NCBI GenBank assembly: GCA_041908445.1
Contig: JAYRFK010000052.1
Location: 310,001-374,000, forward strand
Reading direction: 5' to 3'
From: JAEUJM01 sp041908445
Lineage (GTDB): Bacteria > Actinomycetota > Acidimicrobiia > Acidimicrobiales > DATDAH01
Length of the DNA stretch: 64,000 bases
Shown here: positions 27,122 to 36,026 of the stretch, piece after piece
How positions within the stretch are numbered: position 1 is the first letter of the stretch
Layout: each line of letters begins with the position of its first letter
Position numbers and translations under genes: made by a program
The notes under the pieces: model-generated
What the model saw: only the letters and a program-made list of their open reading frames with translations
What the model was told of the DNA's origin: nothing
Databases searched by the model: none

Positions 27122-29509
27122 TCATGGCCGGCCCTTCGTCCCACTGGCTGCGGCGGCGTCGAGGAGGTCGACGATGGCGGCGGGGGTGAGGGGCAGGCGC
27201 TCGACCTCGACGCCGAACGGCGATAGGGCGTCGGCGACCGCGTTGATGACCGCCGGCGGCGCCCCGATGGCGCCACCCTCCCCCACGCCCTTGTAGCCGG
27301 GCCCGGGCGCCGGCGTCTCGACGTGGCCGTACTCGAGGTCGGGCACCTCGGTGGCGGTGGGCAGCAGGTAGTCGACGAACGTGGTGGCGAGGGGGTTGCC
27401 GTCCTCGTCCCAGACCAGCGACTCGAGCAGCGCCCCGCCGATCCCCTGCACGGTGCCGCCGGCGATCTGGCCCTCGACCACGGCGGGGTTGATCATGCGG
27501 CCGCAGTCCTCGCTGACGATGAACCGCAGGATGGTGACGACCCCGGTGGCGATGTCGACCTCGCAGGTGCAGACGTGGGTGGCGTTGGCCCAGATCATGG
27601 GCGCCGCCGCGGTGAACCGGGCGCTGGCCTCGAGGCCCGCCTCCATCCCGGGCGGCAGCGCCGCGGGCTGGAAGTAGGCGACGTTGGCGAGCTCGGCCAC
27701 GGTCACGCCCACCGCCGGCGTGCCCCGCACGGAGGCCCGCCCCTCGGCGAGCTCGATGTCGTCCTCGGCGGCCTCGAGGCGGTGGGCGGCGATGGCCACG
27801 AGCTTCTCCCGCAGCGTCCCGCCGGCTTGAGCCACGGCGCCGGCGGTCATGGGGCCGCTGCGCGACCCGCCGGTGCCGGCACCGAAGGGCGTCACCGCGG
27901 TGTCGCCCTGGATGGTGTTGACCTGGTCGATGGACACGCCGAGGGCGTCGGCAGTGAGCTGGACGACGGTGGTCTCGAGGCTGTTCCCGGTCGACCCGCC
28001 GGCCACGTAGACGTTGACCATGCCCGAGGGCTCGATGCGGATGGTGGCGCCCTCGGTGCCGTAGAAGCCCATGCCCGAGGCGGTCGGCTCGACGTAGGTG
28101 CAGGTGCCGACGCCGAGGTGGCGGCCCTCGGCCCGGGCCGCGGCCTGCTCGGCCCGGAACGCCTCGTAGTCGAGGATGCCGAGCGCCTGCTCGAACGTCT
28201 CGGTGGGCGAGATGTCCGAGTAGGGCATCCCGAGCATGTTGGCGTAGGGCAGCTCGTCGCGGCGGAGGAGGTTGCGCCGGCGCAGCTCGACGGGGTCCAC
28301 GCCCATGGCGCGCGCCGCCCGGTCGAGCATGACCTCGCGGGCGACCGACTCGAACTGCCACGGCCCGCGGTAGGCGGTGCGCCCCGGCGTGTTCGAGAAG
28401 ACGAGCTTGGTCGTGAAGTTGCCCGCCGGGATCCGGTACGGGCCGGGGAACATGAGGCCGACGGCGAAGGCGGCCTGGCCCGGCGCCGGCGTGGGGTAGG
28501 CGCCGACGTCCTGCACGTGGTCGAGCTGGGCGGCGAGGAAGGTGCCCTCCTCGTCGAAGGCCATCCGCACCCGGCCGTGCTCGTGGCGCGCCTGGCCGGC
28601 GCCGAGCAGGTTCTCCCGCCGGTCCTCGATCCACTTGAGCGGACCGGCGACGAGGCGGGCGGCGAGCAGCACGGCCATGTCCTCGCGCATCGGGATGACC
28701 TTCTGACCGAAGCCGCCGCCGGTGTCGCGCATCAGCACCCGCACCTTGTGCTCGGGGATGCCGAGCAGCCGGGCCGCGAAGGCCCGCACCTCGTGGGGGG
28801 CCTGGGTGGCGGCCCAGATCGTGAGCTCGCCGCTGGACGCCGACCACTCGACCACGAGGCCTCGGGTCTCCATGGGCACCGCGGCGTAGGCCTGTTGGTG
28901 GATGGTGGCGTCGACCACGTGGGCCGCGCTCACCCATGTGTCGTCGAGGGTCTCGGGCGGGAGGATGCCGACGTCGGCGGCGAGGTTGCCGGGATAGGCG
29001 TCGTGGACGAGCTCGTCGCTGCCGACCGCCGTGGCGTAGTCCGCCAGCGCCGGCAGGGGCTCGTAGTCGACCACCACGAGGTCGACGGCGTCCTCGGCCA
29101 CGTACCGGCTGTCGGCCACGACCAGTGCGACGGGGTCGCCCACGAACTTCGCCTCGCCCTCGGCCAGCGGCGGGCGGGGGGTGTCGGGGTCCTTCGGGCC
29201 GACGAGCGTGTACCACTGCTCGTGGACGCCGGCGTTGATCTCGGCGGCGGTGAGCACGGCGTGGACGCCGGGCAGGGCGAGCGCCTCGCCGGCGTCGATG
29301 CCTTCGATGCGGGCCCTAGCGAACGGGCTGCGCACGAAGCAGGCGTGCAGCATCCCGGGCCGGGTGACGTCGTCGACGAAGGTGCCCGTCCCGGTCAGCA
29401 GGCGGGCGTCCTCGACGCGGTTGATCCGAGCGCCGGCGTACCGGGTTGCGGGCGCGGCCCCCGTGGCCGGCGTCGGCTCGACCGGCGCGGTGGCGGCGGG
29501 TTCGCTCAC
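27122..29509 (-). CDS. Molybdenum hydroxylase large subunit, molybdopterin-binding
   Basis: 795 residues, normal for CoxL/aldehyde oxidase-type subunits, from GTG 29509. It has GTGTFVDD near the start, DTGGGFGQK, the active-site loop TAYRGPW (CO dehydrogenases have a Cys here, so CO is not the substrate), GTGGSRSGPM, and GVGEGGAIG with the catalytic Glu. The cytosolic enzyme hydroxylates a carbon next to N or O, or oxidises an aldehyde, using water. The SDR gene lies upstream on the same strand. Two palindromic elements fill the leader before the start codon. Substrate unknown. Confidence 0.95.
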   Translation of the reverse strand: MSEPAATAPVEPTPATGAAPATRYAGARINRVEDARLLTGTGTFVDDVTRPGMLHACFVRSPFARARIEGIDAGEALALPGVHAVLTAAEINAGVHEQWYTLVGPKDPDTPRPPLAEGEAKFVGDPVALVVADSRYVAEDAVDLVVVDYEPLPALADYATAVGSDELVHDAYPGNLAADVGILPPETLDDTWVSAAHVVDATIHQQAYAAVPMETRGLVVEWSASSGELTIWAATQAPHEVRAFAARLLGIPEHKVRVLMRDTGGGFGQKVIPMREDMAVLLAARLVAGPLKWIEDRRENLLGAGQARHEHGRVRMAFDEEGTFLAAQLDHVQDVGAYPTPAPGQAAFAVGLMFPGPYRIPAGNFTTKLVFSNTPGRTAYRGPWQFESVAREVMLDRAARAMGVDPVELRRRNLLRRDELPYANMLGMPYSDISPTETFEQALGILDYEAFRAEQAAARAEGRHLGVGTCTYVEPTASGMGFYGTEGATIRIEPSGMVNVYVAGGSTGNSLETTVVQLTADALGVSIDQVNTIQGDTAVTPFGAGTGGSRSGPMTAGAVAQAGGTLREKLVAIAAHRLEAAEDDIELAEGRASVRGTPAVGVTVAELANVAYFQPAALPPGMEAGLEASARFTAAAPMIWANATHVCTCEVDIATGVVTILRFIVSEDCGRMINPAVVEGQIAGGTVQGIGGALLESLVWDEDGNPLATTFVDYLLPTATEVPDLEYGHVETPAPGPGYKGVGEGGAIGAPPAVINAVADALSPFGVEVERLPLTPAAIVDLLDAAAASGTKGRP

Positions 29510-29523
29510 GACCGGATCCCGTC

Positions 29524-29571
29524 TTCTGGCGTCACGTGCGCCCGCGGGGCGGGCACCGCTGACGCCAGAAC
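29524..29571. repeat. Palindromic element 3 (GCGTC subfamily)
   Basis: 48 bp. Arms TTCTGGCGTC (29524-29533) and GACGCCAGAA (29561-29570), with an inner CCCGC/GCGGG stem. It lies 14 bp upstream of the large-subunit start and shares the left flank CGGATCCCGT with the next copy. Confidence 0.85.
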
Positions 29572-29615
29572 CGGAGACACGCCCGGCGCCACCCCACCAT
29601 CGTTACGGATCCCGT

Positions 29616-29664
29616 GTTCTGGCGTCCCACACGCCCGCGGAGCGGGCGCCACCGACGCCAGAAC
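29616..29664. repeat. Palindromic element 4 (GCGTC subfamily)
   Basis: 49 bp with 11-bp perfect arms (29616-29626, 29654-29664). It is a tandem neighbour of the copy at 29524. Confidence 0.85.
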
Positions 29665-29717
29665 GGACGGCTCGGACGAATGCGGGGTCGAGGGCACCGG
29701 ACGGGCGAGGTGCAGGG

Positions 29718-30452
29718 TCAGGCGACCTTGGCGATCCAGCCGCCGTCGACGGGGATCACGGCGCCGGTGACGAACGAGGCCCGGTCGGAGGCGATGAACG
29801 CCGCCACTTCCGCGACCTCCTCGGGCTGGCCGACCCGCAGGAGGCAGGCCTTCTCGGGGATCCCGGGCAGGTTCTCGGCGCCCTTCGACATGTTGGTGAC
29901 GATGAAGCCGGGGCAGATGGCGTTGACCCGGATGCCGTGGGGCCCGTCCTCGATGGCCGCCGCCTTGGTGAGGGCGATCACGCCGGCCTTGGCCGCCGAG
30001 TAGGCGCCGGTGAAGGCCGAGCCGTTGATCCCGCCGATCGACGACCAGTTGATGATGTTGCCGCCGCCCTGCTCGCGCATGAGGCGCAGCGCGTGCTTGG
30101 TGCCGTGGACGACGCCCTTGAGGTCGACGTCGAGGATGCGGTCGTAGAGGGCCATGTCCATGTCGTGGACCTCCTGGGCGTCGGCGATGCCGGCCACGTT
30201 GAGCACGGCGTCGACCCGCCCGAAGCGGTCGGCGGCACCCCGGATCATCGCCTCGACCTCGTCCTCCTTGGTGACGTCGCAGTGGGCGGCGACGAAGGCG
30301 TCGCCGAGCATCGCCGCGGTCTCCTCCTCGGCCCCGCTCACGTCGGCGCCGAGCACCTGGGCGCCCTCACGGACGAAGACCTGGGCGGCGGCCCGGCCCA
30401 TGCCCGACCCCGCTCCGGTGATGACCGCGACCTTGCCGTCGAGAAGACCCAT
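29718..30452 (-). CDS. SDR-family oxidoreductase
   Basis: 244 residues from the ATG at 30452 with GGGGGAG upstream. It has TGAGSGMG (cofactor loop), LNVAG in place of NNAG, catalytic Ser in INWSSIGG, and YSAAK. VIPVDGGW ends the fold. Asp after beta-2 (GADVSG) suggests NAD(H). It is divergent from the P450 gene at 30619 and lies upstream of the molybdenum hydroxylase genes on the same strand. It probably oxidises a hydroxylated intermediate to a ketone. Confidence 0.92.
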   Translation of the reverse strand: MGLLDGKVAVITGAGSGMGRAAAQVFVREGAQVLGADVSGAEEETAAMLGDAFVAAHCDVTKEDEVEAMIRGAADRFGRVDAVLNVAGIADAQEVHDMDMALYDRILDVDLKGVVHGTKHALRLMREQGGGNIINWSSIGGINGSAFTGAYSAAKAGVIALTKAAAIEDGPHGIRVNAICPGFIVTNMSKGAENLPGIPEKACLLRVGQPEEVAEVAAFIASDRASFVTGAVIPVDGGWIAKVA

Positions 30453-30546
30453 CGCTCGTGCTCCCCCTCCGGACGGGCCCTCGGCCCCCCGGCTCGATTC
30501 CGTGGCAGGAGTATGACACCAAATGTCCGCGCCCGTCTCCGCAGAG

Positions 30547-30562
30547 TCGACACGAGTGTTAG
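30547..30562. promoter_or_regulatory. TAACA/TGTTA operator between SDR and P450 genes
   Basis: TCGACACGAGTGTTAG; its complement CTAACACTCGTGTCGA matches 14 of 16 bases of the site at 33130-33146. It lies in a divergent promoter region. Related sites are at 33176, 38847 and 41437. Confidence 0.5.
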
Positions 30563-30618
30563 TTTTGCGGCGCCGACCGCCGCGCCCGCACCCGAACGGC
30601 GCCGACCAGGGGGACCCC

Positions 30619-31815
30619 GTGACGCTGATCAACCAGAGCGACGTCTACTACGACCCGTACGACGCCCAGATCGACGCCGACCCCTACCCGGTCTGGAAGC
30701 GCATGCGGGACGAGGCCCCCCTCTACTGGAACGAGCAGCACGAGTTCTACGCGCTGAGCCGCTTCGACGACGTCGAGAAGGCCCTCGTCGAGTGGCAGAC
30801 CTACCTCTCGGGCAAGGGCACGATCCTCGAGCTCATCAAGGCCGACCTCGAGCTGCCGCCGGGCATCATCCTGTTCGAGGACCCGCCCGAGCACGACGTG
30901 CACCGCAGCGTCCTCTCCCGGGTGTTCACCCCCAGGAAGATGAACGCCATCGAGCCGCTGGTCCGCGAGTTCTGCGCCCGATCCCTCGACCCGCTGGTGG
31001 GCAGCGGCGGCTTCGACTTCATCGCCGACCTCGGCGCCCAGATGCCCATGCGCACGATCGGCTACCTCCTGGGCATCCCCGAGGCCGACCAGGAGGCGAT
31101 CCGCGACGCCGCCGACGACGGCCTGCGCATGGAGGAGGGCGAGATCCCCGACTTCTCCGAGCGGGGCTTCAACAACGAGCTGTTCGAGGAGTACCTCGAC
31201 TGGCGCAAGGAGAACCCGTCCGACGACCTCATGACCGAGCTCCTCAACGCCGAGTTCGAGGACTCCACCGGTGAGCGCCGCACCCTCACCCGTGAGGAGG
31301 TGCTGACCTACATCGGCCTGCTCAGCGGCGCCGGCAACGAGACCGCCACCCGGCTCATCGGCTGGACCGGCAAGGTGCTGGCCGAGCACCCCGACCAGCG
31401 GGCCGAGATCGTCGCCGACCGCAGCCTCGTCCCCCAGACCATCGAGGAGCTGCTGCGCTTCGAGGCGCCCTCACCGGTGCAGGCCCGCCTCGTCAGCACG
31501 GACGTCGAGCACCACGGCCACACCGTCCCCGCCGGCAGCATCATCCTGCTCATCAACGCCTCGGCGAACCACGACGAGCGCCACTTCCCCGACGGCGACT
31601 CGTTCGACATCCACCGCGAGATCGACCACCACCTGAGCTTCGGCTACGGCATCCACTTCTGCCTGGGCGCGGCGCTGGCCCGCCTCGAGGGCCGGGTGGC
31701 GCTCGACGAGGTGCTCAAGCGCTGGCCCGAGTGGGAGGTCGACTGGGACGGCGCCAAGCAGGCCCTCACCTCCACGGTCCGTGGCTGGGAGGCCCTCCCC
31801 GTCCGCACGGCGTAA
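30619..31815 (+). CDS. Cytochrome P450
   Basis: 398 residues from GTG 30619 with AGGGGG upstream. It begins SDVYYDPYDAQIDADPYPVWKRM. GAGNETATR is the I-helix motif, EELLR the ExxR, and FGYGIHFCLGAALARLEGR the heme loop. It is closely similar to the P450 at 53541 (same N-terminus and same GYGxHFCLGAALARLEGRV), a dispersed paralogue. The group recalls actinobacterial steroid/terpene hydroxylases. A palindromic element begins 11 bp after its stop. Confidence 0.94.
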   Translation: MTLINQSDVYYDPYDAQIDADPYPVWKRMRDEAPLYWNEQHEFYALSRFDDVEKALVEWQTYLSGKGTILELIKADLELPPGIILFEDPPEHDVHRSVLSRVFTPRKMNAIEPLVREFCARSLDPLVGSGGFDFIADLGAQMPMRTIGYLLGIPEADQEAIRDAADDGLRMEEGEIPDFSERGFNNELFEEYLDWRKENPSDDLMTELLNAEFEDSTGERRTLTREEVLTYIGLLSGAGNETATRLIGWTGKVLAEHPDQRAEIVADRSLVPQTIEELLRFEAPSPVQARLVSTDVEHHGHTVPAGSIILLINASANHDERHFPDGDSFDIHREIDHHLSFGYGIHFCLGAALARLEGRVALDEVLKRWPEWEVDWDGAKQALTSTVRGWEALPVRTA

Positions 31816-31826
31816 CCCCGAAAACC

Positions 31827-31876
31827 GTTCTGGCTCCCGATTTCGGGGTCAGAGCACCGAGATCGGGAGCCAGTAC
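31827..31876. repeat. Palindromic element 5 (CCCGATTTCGG subfamily)
   Basis: 50 bp. Arms 31830-31846 and 31857-31873 pair with one mismatch. It sits between convergent genes. Confidence 0.85.
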
Positions 31877-31914
31877 GAGCGGGTCCGGACGCGGACCGGC
31901 GCCAGTGGCGGAGG

Positions 31915-33111
31915 TCAGGCCGCGGCGAGCGTGTCGACCTTCATGATCTGGGCGAGGTTGCCGCCCATGATCGCCTTGACGTCGTCCTCGGGCAGGCCCT
32001 CGGGGAGGTGGTCGACGTACGAGCACGGCTCGGCCAGGCCCTCGGGGTGCGGGTAGTCGGAGCCGAAGCACAGGTGGTCGGCGCCGAGGAGGCCGCAGAG
32101 CTCGGCGATGTCGTCCTCGTGGAACGGGCTGACCCACACGTTGCGCTTGAACTGCTCGACGGGGTCGCCGTCGAACTCGTGGGGCATCTTCGAGTAGGTG
32201 TCACCGAGCTGCTCGAGGAAGCTCGGCACCCACTCGGCGCCGTTCTCGACCAGCACGAGGCGCAGGTCGGGGTGGCGGGCCAGCACGCCGTGGCAGGTGA
32301 ACGCGGACATCGCGTCCTGGATGGGCCGGTGGTGGGCGGTCATGTAGCGGAACGGGTCGGGCTTGAACGGCAGCATCTCCGACGGGCCCGTCCAGTCGCC
32401 CTGGTAGCGGGAGTAGCCGCTGTCCGAGGCGTGCATCGACACGAGGATGTCGTGGTCGGTGACGGCCTTCCAGAACGGGTCGAACTCCTCGAAGCCGAAC
32501 GAGCGCGAGCCCCGGAAGCCCGGCACCGGCGCCGGCCGGATGAGGACGGTCTTGGCGCCGTGCTCGACGCACCACTCCAGCTCCTCGATGGCCTTCTCCA
32601 CGATGGGCAGCGTGATCACCGGGGTGGTGAAGATGCGGTTCTCGTAGTTGAAGGTCCACTCGTCGAGCAGCCACTCGTTGAGGGAGTGGATGGCGGCGTG
32701 GGTCAGCTCGGGATCGTCGCGCATGCGCTCCTCGAGGAGGCTGGCGAGGGTGGGGAACATGAGGGTCTGGTCCACGCCGAGCTCGTCCATCAGCTCGAGG
32801 CGCGGCGCCGGCTCGCGGAAGGCGGGAAGGGCCCGCATGGGCTCGCCGATGAGCTCGCGGTAGCTCTTGCCCTCGGGGTTGCCGACCCGGAAGTACTCCT
32901 CCTGGGCGCCGGGACGGGCCACGACGTCGAAGGTGGGGTTCGGGATGTAGTCGCTGATCTGGCCCCGGATGGCGATCTTCGTGCGTCCCCGGACCTCCAC
33001 GTAGTCGATGGCCTTCTTGTACTTGTCCGGGAGGTGTCGGGTGAACGCGTCCTTGGTCTCGTACAGGTGGTTGTCGGCGTCGAAGACGGGGTAGTCGCAG
33101 GTGCGGGCCAT
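31915..33111 (-). CDS. Amidohydrolase-2 family metal-dependent hydrolase
   Basis: 398 residues. It has FDADNHLYE (metal ligands Asp and His), an unusual conserved insert GRTKIAIRGQISDYIPNPTF, MHASDSGYSRY, LVENGAEWVP and FGSDYPHPEG. It is a clear paralogue of the gene at 48199, which shares the insert nearly word for word. The gene appears leaderless: TTGACA and TAGCGT are spaced 17 bp, and TAGCGT ends 6 nt before the ATG. It is divergent from a CoA-transferase gene, and the paralogue is also near one. Likely acts on a CoA-pathway intermediate; the reaction is unknown. Confidence 0.87.
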   Translation of the reverse strand: MARTCDYPVFDADNHLYETKDAFTRHLPDKYKKAIDYVEVRGRTKIAIRGQISDYIPNPTFDVVARPGAQEEYFRVGNPEGKSYRELIGEPMRALPAFREPAPRLELMDELGVDQTLMFPTLASLLEERMRDDPELTHAAIHSLNEWLLDEWTFNYENRIFTTPVITLPIVEKAIEELEWCVEHGAKTVLIRPAPVPGFRGSRSFGFEEFDPFWKAVTDHDILVSMHASDSGYSRYQGDWTGPSEMLPFKPDPFRYMTAHHRPIQDAMSAFTCHGVLARHPDLRLVLVENGAEWVPSFLEQLGDTYSKMPHEFDGDPVEQFKRNVWVSPFHEDDIAELCGLLGADHLCFGSDYPHPEGLAEPCSYVDHLPEGLPEDDVKAIMGGNLAQIMKVDTLAAA

Positions 33112-33117
33112 GGTTCG

Positions 33118-33146
33118 ACGCTACGGATATCTAACAGTCGTGTCAA
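33118..33146 (-). promoter_or_regulatory. Leaderless promoter with TAACA/TGTCA operator
   Basis: On the minus strand, TTGACA (33141-33146), a 17-bp spacer and TAGCGT (33118-33123) form a near-ideal promoter 6 nt before the ATG. TCTAACAGTCGTGTCAA (33130-33146) overlaps the -35 and spacer. Confidence 0.65.
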
Positions 33147-33175
33147 CAGCTTGGGCGCGGCCGTGGCGGGCGTGT

Positions 33176-33191
33176 TCTAACATCGGCGTCA
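33176..33191. promoter_or_regulatory. TCTAACATCGGCGTCA site before the CoA-transferase gene
   Basis: Identical 16-mer to 41437-41452. TAACAT inside it may also be the -10 of the plus-strand gene. Confidence 0.55.
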
Positions 33192-33236
33192 CTGTCGCCA
33201 GCCGGCCCTCCGACGGGGCCTTCCAGGGGGAGAACC

Positions 33237-34454
33237 ATGACCGCAGTGATGCAGGGCGTCCGCATCCTCGAGGTGGCCGAGCACACCTTCGTGCCCGCCG
33301 CCTCCGCCTTGCTCGCCGACTGGGGCGCCGAGGTCATCAAGATCGAGCACGTCGAGCGCGGCGACGCCATGCGGGGCCTGGCCTCGTCGGGCATCGCGGT
33401 GATGGGCAAGGACGTCCACGTCCTGCTCGAGCACTCCAACCGGGGCAAGAAGAGCCTCGGCCTCGACCTCACCTCCCCCGACGGCCTCGACGTGCTCTAC
33501 AAGCTCGCCGCCACCTGCGACGTCTTCCTCACCAACAAGCTCCCGGGCGTCCGCGAGAAGCTCGCCATCGACGTCGAGCAGATCCGAGCCGCCAACCCCG
33601 ACATCATCTACGTCCGCGGCACCGGCCAGGGCGAGCGGGGCCCCGACGCCGACAAGGGCTCCTACGACTCGCTTGCCTACTGGTGCCGGGCGGGCGTCGC
33701 CATGGGCCAGAAGCGCGAGGACGACGAGTTCCCGCCGCCGCCCCCGGCCCCGGCCTTCGGCGACTCCATCGGCGCCATGACCATCGCCGGCGGGATCATG
33801 GGGGCGCTGTTCCACCGCGAGCGCACCGGCGAGGCCACGGTGGTCGACGTCTCGCTACTGAGCGTCGGCATCTGGTCGATGGGCGCGGCGCTGGCGCTCT
33901 CGCTCCAGCTCGGGATGCCGTGGGCGCCGCCGCCGCGCGACGCTCCCCCGGGCAACCCCCTCGTCAACACCTACAAGACCTCGGACGGTCGCTTCATCTC
34001 GCTCACCTGCCTCCAGCCGGGCCGCTACTGGGCCGAGGCCTGCGAGGTGCTGGGCATCCCCGAGGCCGCCATCGACCCCCGCTTCGCCGAGGTCGCCGAC
34101 CTCATGGAGAACAAGGTCGAGGCCACCGAGCTCGTGCGGCAGGCCTTCCTGTCGCGCACCGCCGACGAGTGGCGCGAGCATCTGGGCACGTTCAGCGGCC
34201 AGTGGGCCATGGTGCAGGACACCATCGAGGTGGTGTCCGATCCTCAGACCGTGGCCAACGGCTACGTCTCGGACTGCGCCACCAGCGCGGGCACGCCGTT
34301 CCAGCTCGCCACCGCCCCGGTGCAGTACGACGAGCAGCCCGCCCAGGCGCTCCGCGCCCCCGAGTTCAACGAGCACGGCGACGCCATCCTCGAGGAGCTC
34401 GGCCTCGACTGGGACACCATCGTCGACCTGAAGGTCCGTGGCGTCGTCGCCTGA
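33237..34454 (+). CDS. CaiB/BaiF family (class III) CoA-transferase
   Basis: 405 residues with AGGGGGAG before the ATG. The N-terminal half has RILEVAEHTFVPAASALLADWGAEVIKIEHVERGD and LDLTSPDGLDVL. The catalytic Asp of the family should be in DKGSYDSLAYW. The C-terminal part (EHGDAILEELG) closes the interlocked dimer fold. It moves CoA between carboxylic acids in the cytosol, activating a substrate without ATP. A paralogue is at 51608. It is divergent from an amidohydrolase gene across two related operator sites. Confidence 0.93.
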   Translation: MTAVMQGVRILEVAEHTFVPAASALLADWGAEVIKIEHVERGDAMRGLASSGIAVMGKDVHVLLEHSNRGKKSLGLDLTSPDGLDVLYKLAATCDVFLTNKLPGVREKLAIDVEQIRAANPDIIYVRGTGQGERGPDADKGSYDSLAYWCRAGVAMGQKREDDEFPPPPPAPAFGDSIGAMTIAGGIMGALFHRERTGEATVVDVSLLSVGIWSMGAALALSLQLGMPWAPPPRDAPPGNPLVNTYKTSDGRFISLTCLQPGRYWAEACEVLGIPEAAIDPRFAEVADLMENKVEATELVRQAFLSRTADEWREHLGTFSGQWAMVQDTIEVVSDPQTVANGYVSDCATSAGTPFQLATAPVQYDEQPAQALRAPEFNEHGDAILEELGLDWDTIVDLKVRGVVA

Positions 34455-34460
34455 CCTGCC

Positions 34461-34509
34461 GTTCCGGCGTCACTGGCGCCCGGTAGGCGGGCACGAATGA
34501 CGCCAGAAC
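34461..34509. repeat. Palindromic element 6 (GCGTC subfamily)
   Basis: 49 bp. Arms 34461-34472 and 34498-34509 pair with one mismatch. It starts 6 bp after the CoA-transferase stop and shares the interior CCCGGTAGGCGGGCACGAA with the next copy. Confidence 0.9.
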
Positions 34510-34534
34510 CGATCACGACGTCGCCTGACATCCC

Positions 34535-34583
34535 GTTCTGGCGTCACCGACGCCCGGTAGGCGGGCACGAATGACGCCAGAAC
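34535..34583. repeat. Palindromic element 7 (GCGTC subfamily) containing a start codon
   Basis: 49 bp with perfect 12-bp arms (34535-34546, 34572-34583). The ATG at 34571-34573, the only start I can place for the next gene, runs into the right arm. Confidence 0.9.
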
Positions 34584-35728
34584 ACGGGGGTGCGACGCCG
34601 GTCCCCGTCGCCTACCGGGCGCGGGCCTGGCACGGCGGCGCCCTCGTCGCCGACTCCACCGGCGCGGTGCGGATCGACCAGGCCGACGGGCCGCCGGCGC
34701 TGTGGTTTCCGGTCGCCGACGTCCAGCGGGACGCGCTCCCCGACGGGGCGGTGTGGGCCGACGCCCCGGCGCCCTCCACCGGGATCGACGGGTACGTCGC
34801 CCTCGACCACGACGTGGTCCGGGTCGAGCTCGTCGACGAGATCGACGTCAAGCGCTTCCCCACGTGGGGTGACGCCGCCGACCTGGTCGACGTGCTCGAC
34901 GTGCGGCCCGGCGGATCGTCCGAGGGCGGAAGCGCCTGGCTCTCGGTGGCCCGCGCCGACTGGCGCCGGCCGGTGGTCGAGGCCAGCCAGATGCTCGGCC
35001 AGTGCGTGGTGGCGGCCATGCGCCACGCCGGCGGCCGGCGGGTCGTCTCGTCCCACCTGGTCGTGCCCCGCATCGCGGACGCCCGCCTCCCGGTGCGCAT
35101 CACCCTCGACGAGCTGAGCGCCGGCCGGACGTTCTCCAACCTGGCGGCCGAGGTGCACCAGGGCGACCGCCTCGTCGCCGCCGGCACCTTCCTCCTCGAC
35201 GCCACCGCGCCCGACGTCGTCCGCCACGCCGAGCCGGCGCCCGACGTGCCCGGGCCCCTCGAGTGCCCCGCGTTCGACATGGCCGTCACCGGCCGGGACC
35301 TGCGCATCGTCGACGACGCCTACACCGGCGACCCCGACGCCCCCGTCGGCCCGCCCGAGCTCGACACCTGGGTGCGCTTCCACGAGGTCCCCGACGACCC
35401 CGCCCTCCACGCCGGCCTCCTCGCCCAGTACACCGGACACATGAGCATCGCCGCCGCGCTGCGCCCCCACGCCGGGATCGGCCAGTCGGCCGCCCACGTG
35501 ACCCTGTCGACCGGCATCAACGCCATCGCCCTGTCGTTCCACGCGGACGTGCGGGCCGACCGCTGGCTGCTCTACCACCACCGCTCGACGGTGGCCGCCG
35601 ACGGCATGACCCACAGCGAGTGCCGGGTCCACGACGAGGACGGTGCCCTCGTGGCGTCGTTCACCGTCGACGCCATGGTGCGGGGCATGGCCCCCACCGT
35701 CCCCGGTGACGCCCGGACGTCGATGTGA
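34571..35728 (+). CDS. DUF427 and acyl-CoA thioesterase (double hotdog) fusion
   Basis: 385 residues. Residues about 10-100 are a DUF427 domain (RARAWHGGALVADSTGAVRI, ALWFPVADV). The rest is a TesB-like double-hotdog thioesterase: ARADWRRPVVEASQMLGQCVVAA, SHLVVPRIADARLP, and SLSFHADVRADRWLLYHHRSTVAADGM-like segments near the end. Such thioesterases hydrolyse acyl-CoA in the cytosol. The start codon lies inside a palindromic element, whose AGGCGGG would act as ribosome site. Next to it is a second DUF427 gene. The domain fusion is clear; the role of DUF427 is unknown. Confidence 0.8.
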   Translation: MTPEHGGATPVPVAYRARAWHGGALVADSTGAVRIDQADGPPALWFPVADVQRDALPDGAVWADAPAPSTGIDGYVALDHDVVRVELVDEIDVKRFPTWGDAADLVDVLDVRPGGSSEGGSAWLSVARADWRRPVVEASQMLGQCVVAAMRHAGGRRVVSSHLVVPRIADARLPVRITLDELSAGRTFSNLAAEVHQGDRLVAAGTFLLDATAPDVVRHAEPAPDVPGPLECPAFDMAVTGRDLRIVDDAYTGDPDAPVGPPELDTWVRFHEVPDDPALHAGLLAQYTGHMSIAAALRPHAGIGQSAAHVTLSTGINAIALSFHADVRADRWLLYHHRSTVAADGMTHSECRVHDEDGALVASFTVDAMVRGMAPTVPGDARTSM

Positions 35729-36026
35729 CCGCCTCCCCGCGCCAGGGTCGTCCGTGTCGCGACGAGCGGGCCACGCGGCGCGTTCGACGGGACGCATGGG
35801 ACTGTTCTCGAGGCAATGCCCCCCGGCCTGTCGTTGGAGATGCGCCGGGGGCCATTGCCTCGAGTTCAGCTCCGCTCCGCGTGACGGTCACCGAGCGTGG
35901 GATCCGACCCGCCGTCGGCGCCCGCTCGGCGCCCGGAGGTGGGCCGGACCGGCGAGACGGATGCTCCTCGCGTCGATCGCCGCACGCCGTCGTCGTGCGC
36001 ACGACCGTTCGGGTCGGTCACGAGCG
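35729..36026. other. Largest gap between genes
   Basis: 298 bp between two DUF427-type genes. It holds the 64-bp palindromic element at 35804-35867. I see no convincing gene or promoter in the rest. Confidence 0.5.
35804..35867. repeat. Palindromic element 8 (CTCGAGGCAAT subfamily)
   Basis: 64 bp. Arms 35807-35827 and 35844-35864 pair with one mismatch. Both outer ends read GTTC as written, unlike the inverted ends of the other subfamilies. Its relative is at 52877. Confidence 0.85.

Noticed and set aside
27122..29509. Carbon monoxide dehydrogenase
   Set aside because: The active-site loop is AYRGPW and lacks the Cys of true CO dehydrogenases.
27323..29770. Open frame opposite the molybdenum hydroxylase large subunit
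   Set aside because: Antisense shadow; no motifs and the opposite frame is a full-length family member.
31827..31876. All palindromic elements as rho-independent terminators
   Set aside because: No U-tracts, one lies in a coding gene, one in an operon, one over a start codon, so termination cannot explain the whole set, though some copies between convergent genes might terminate.
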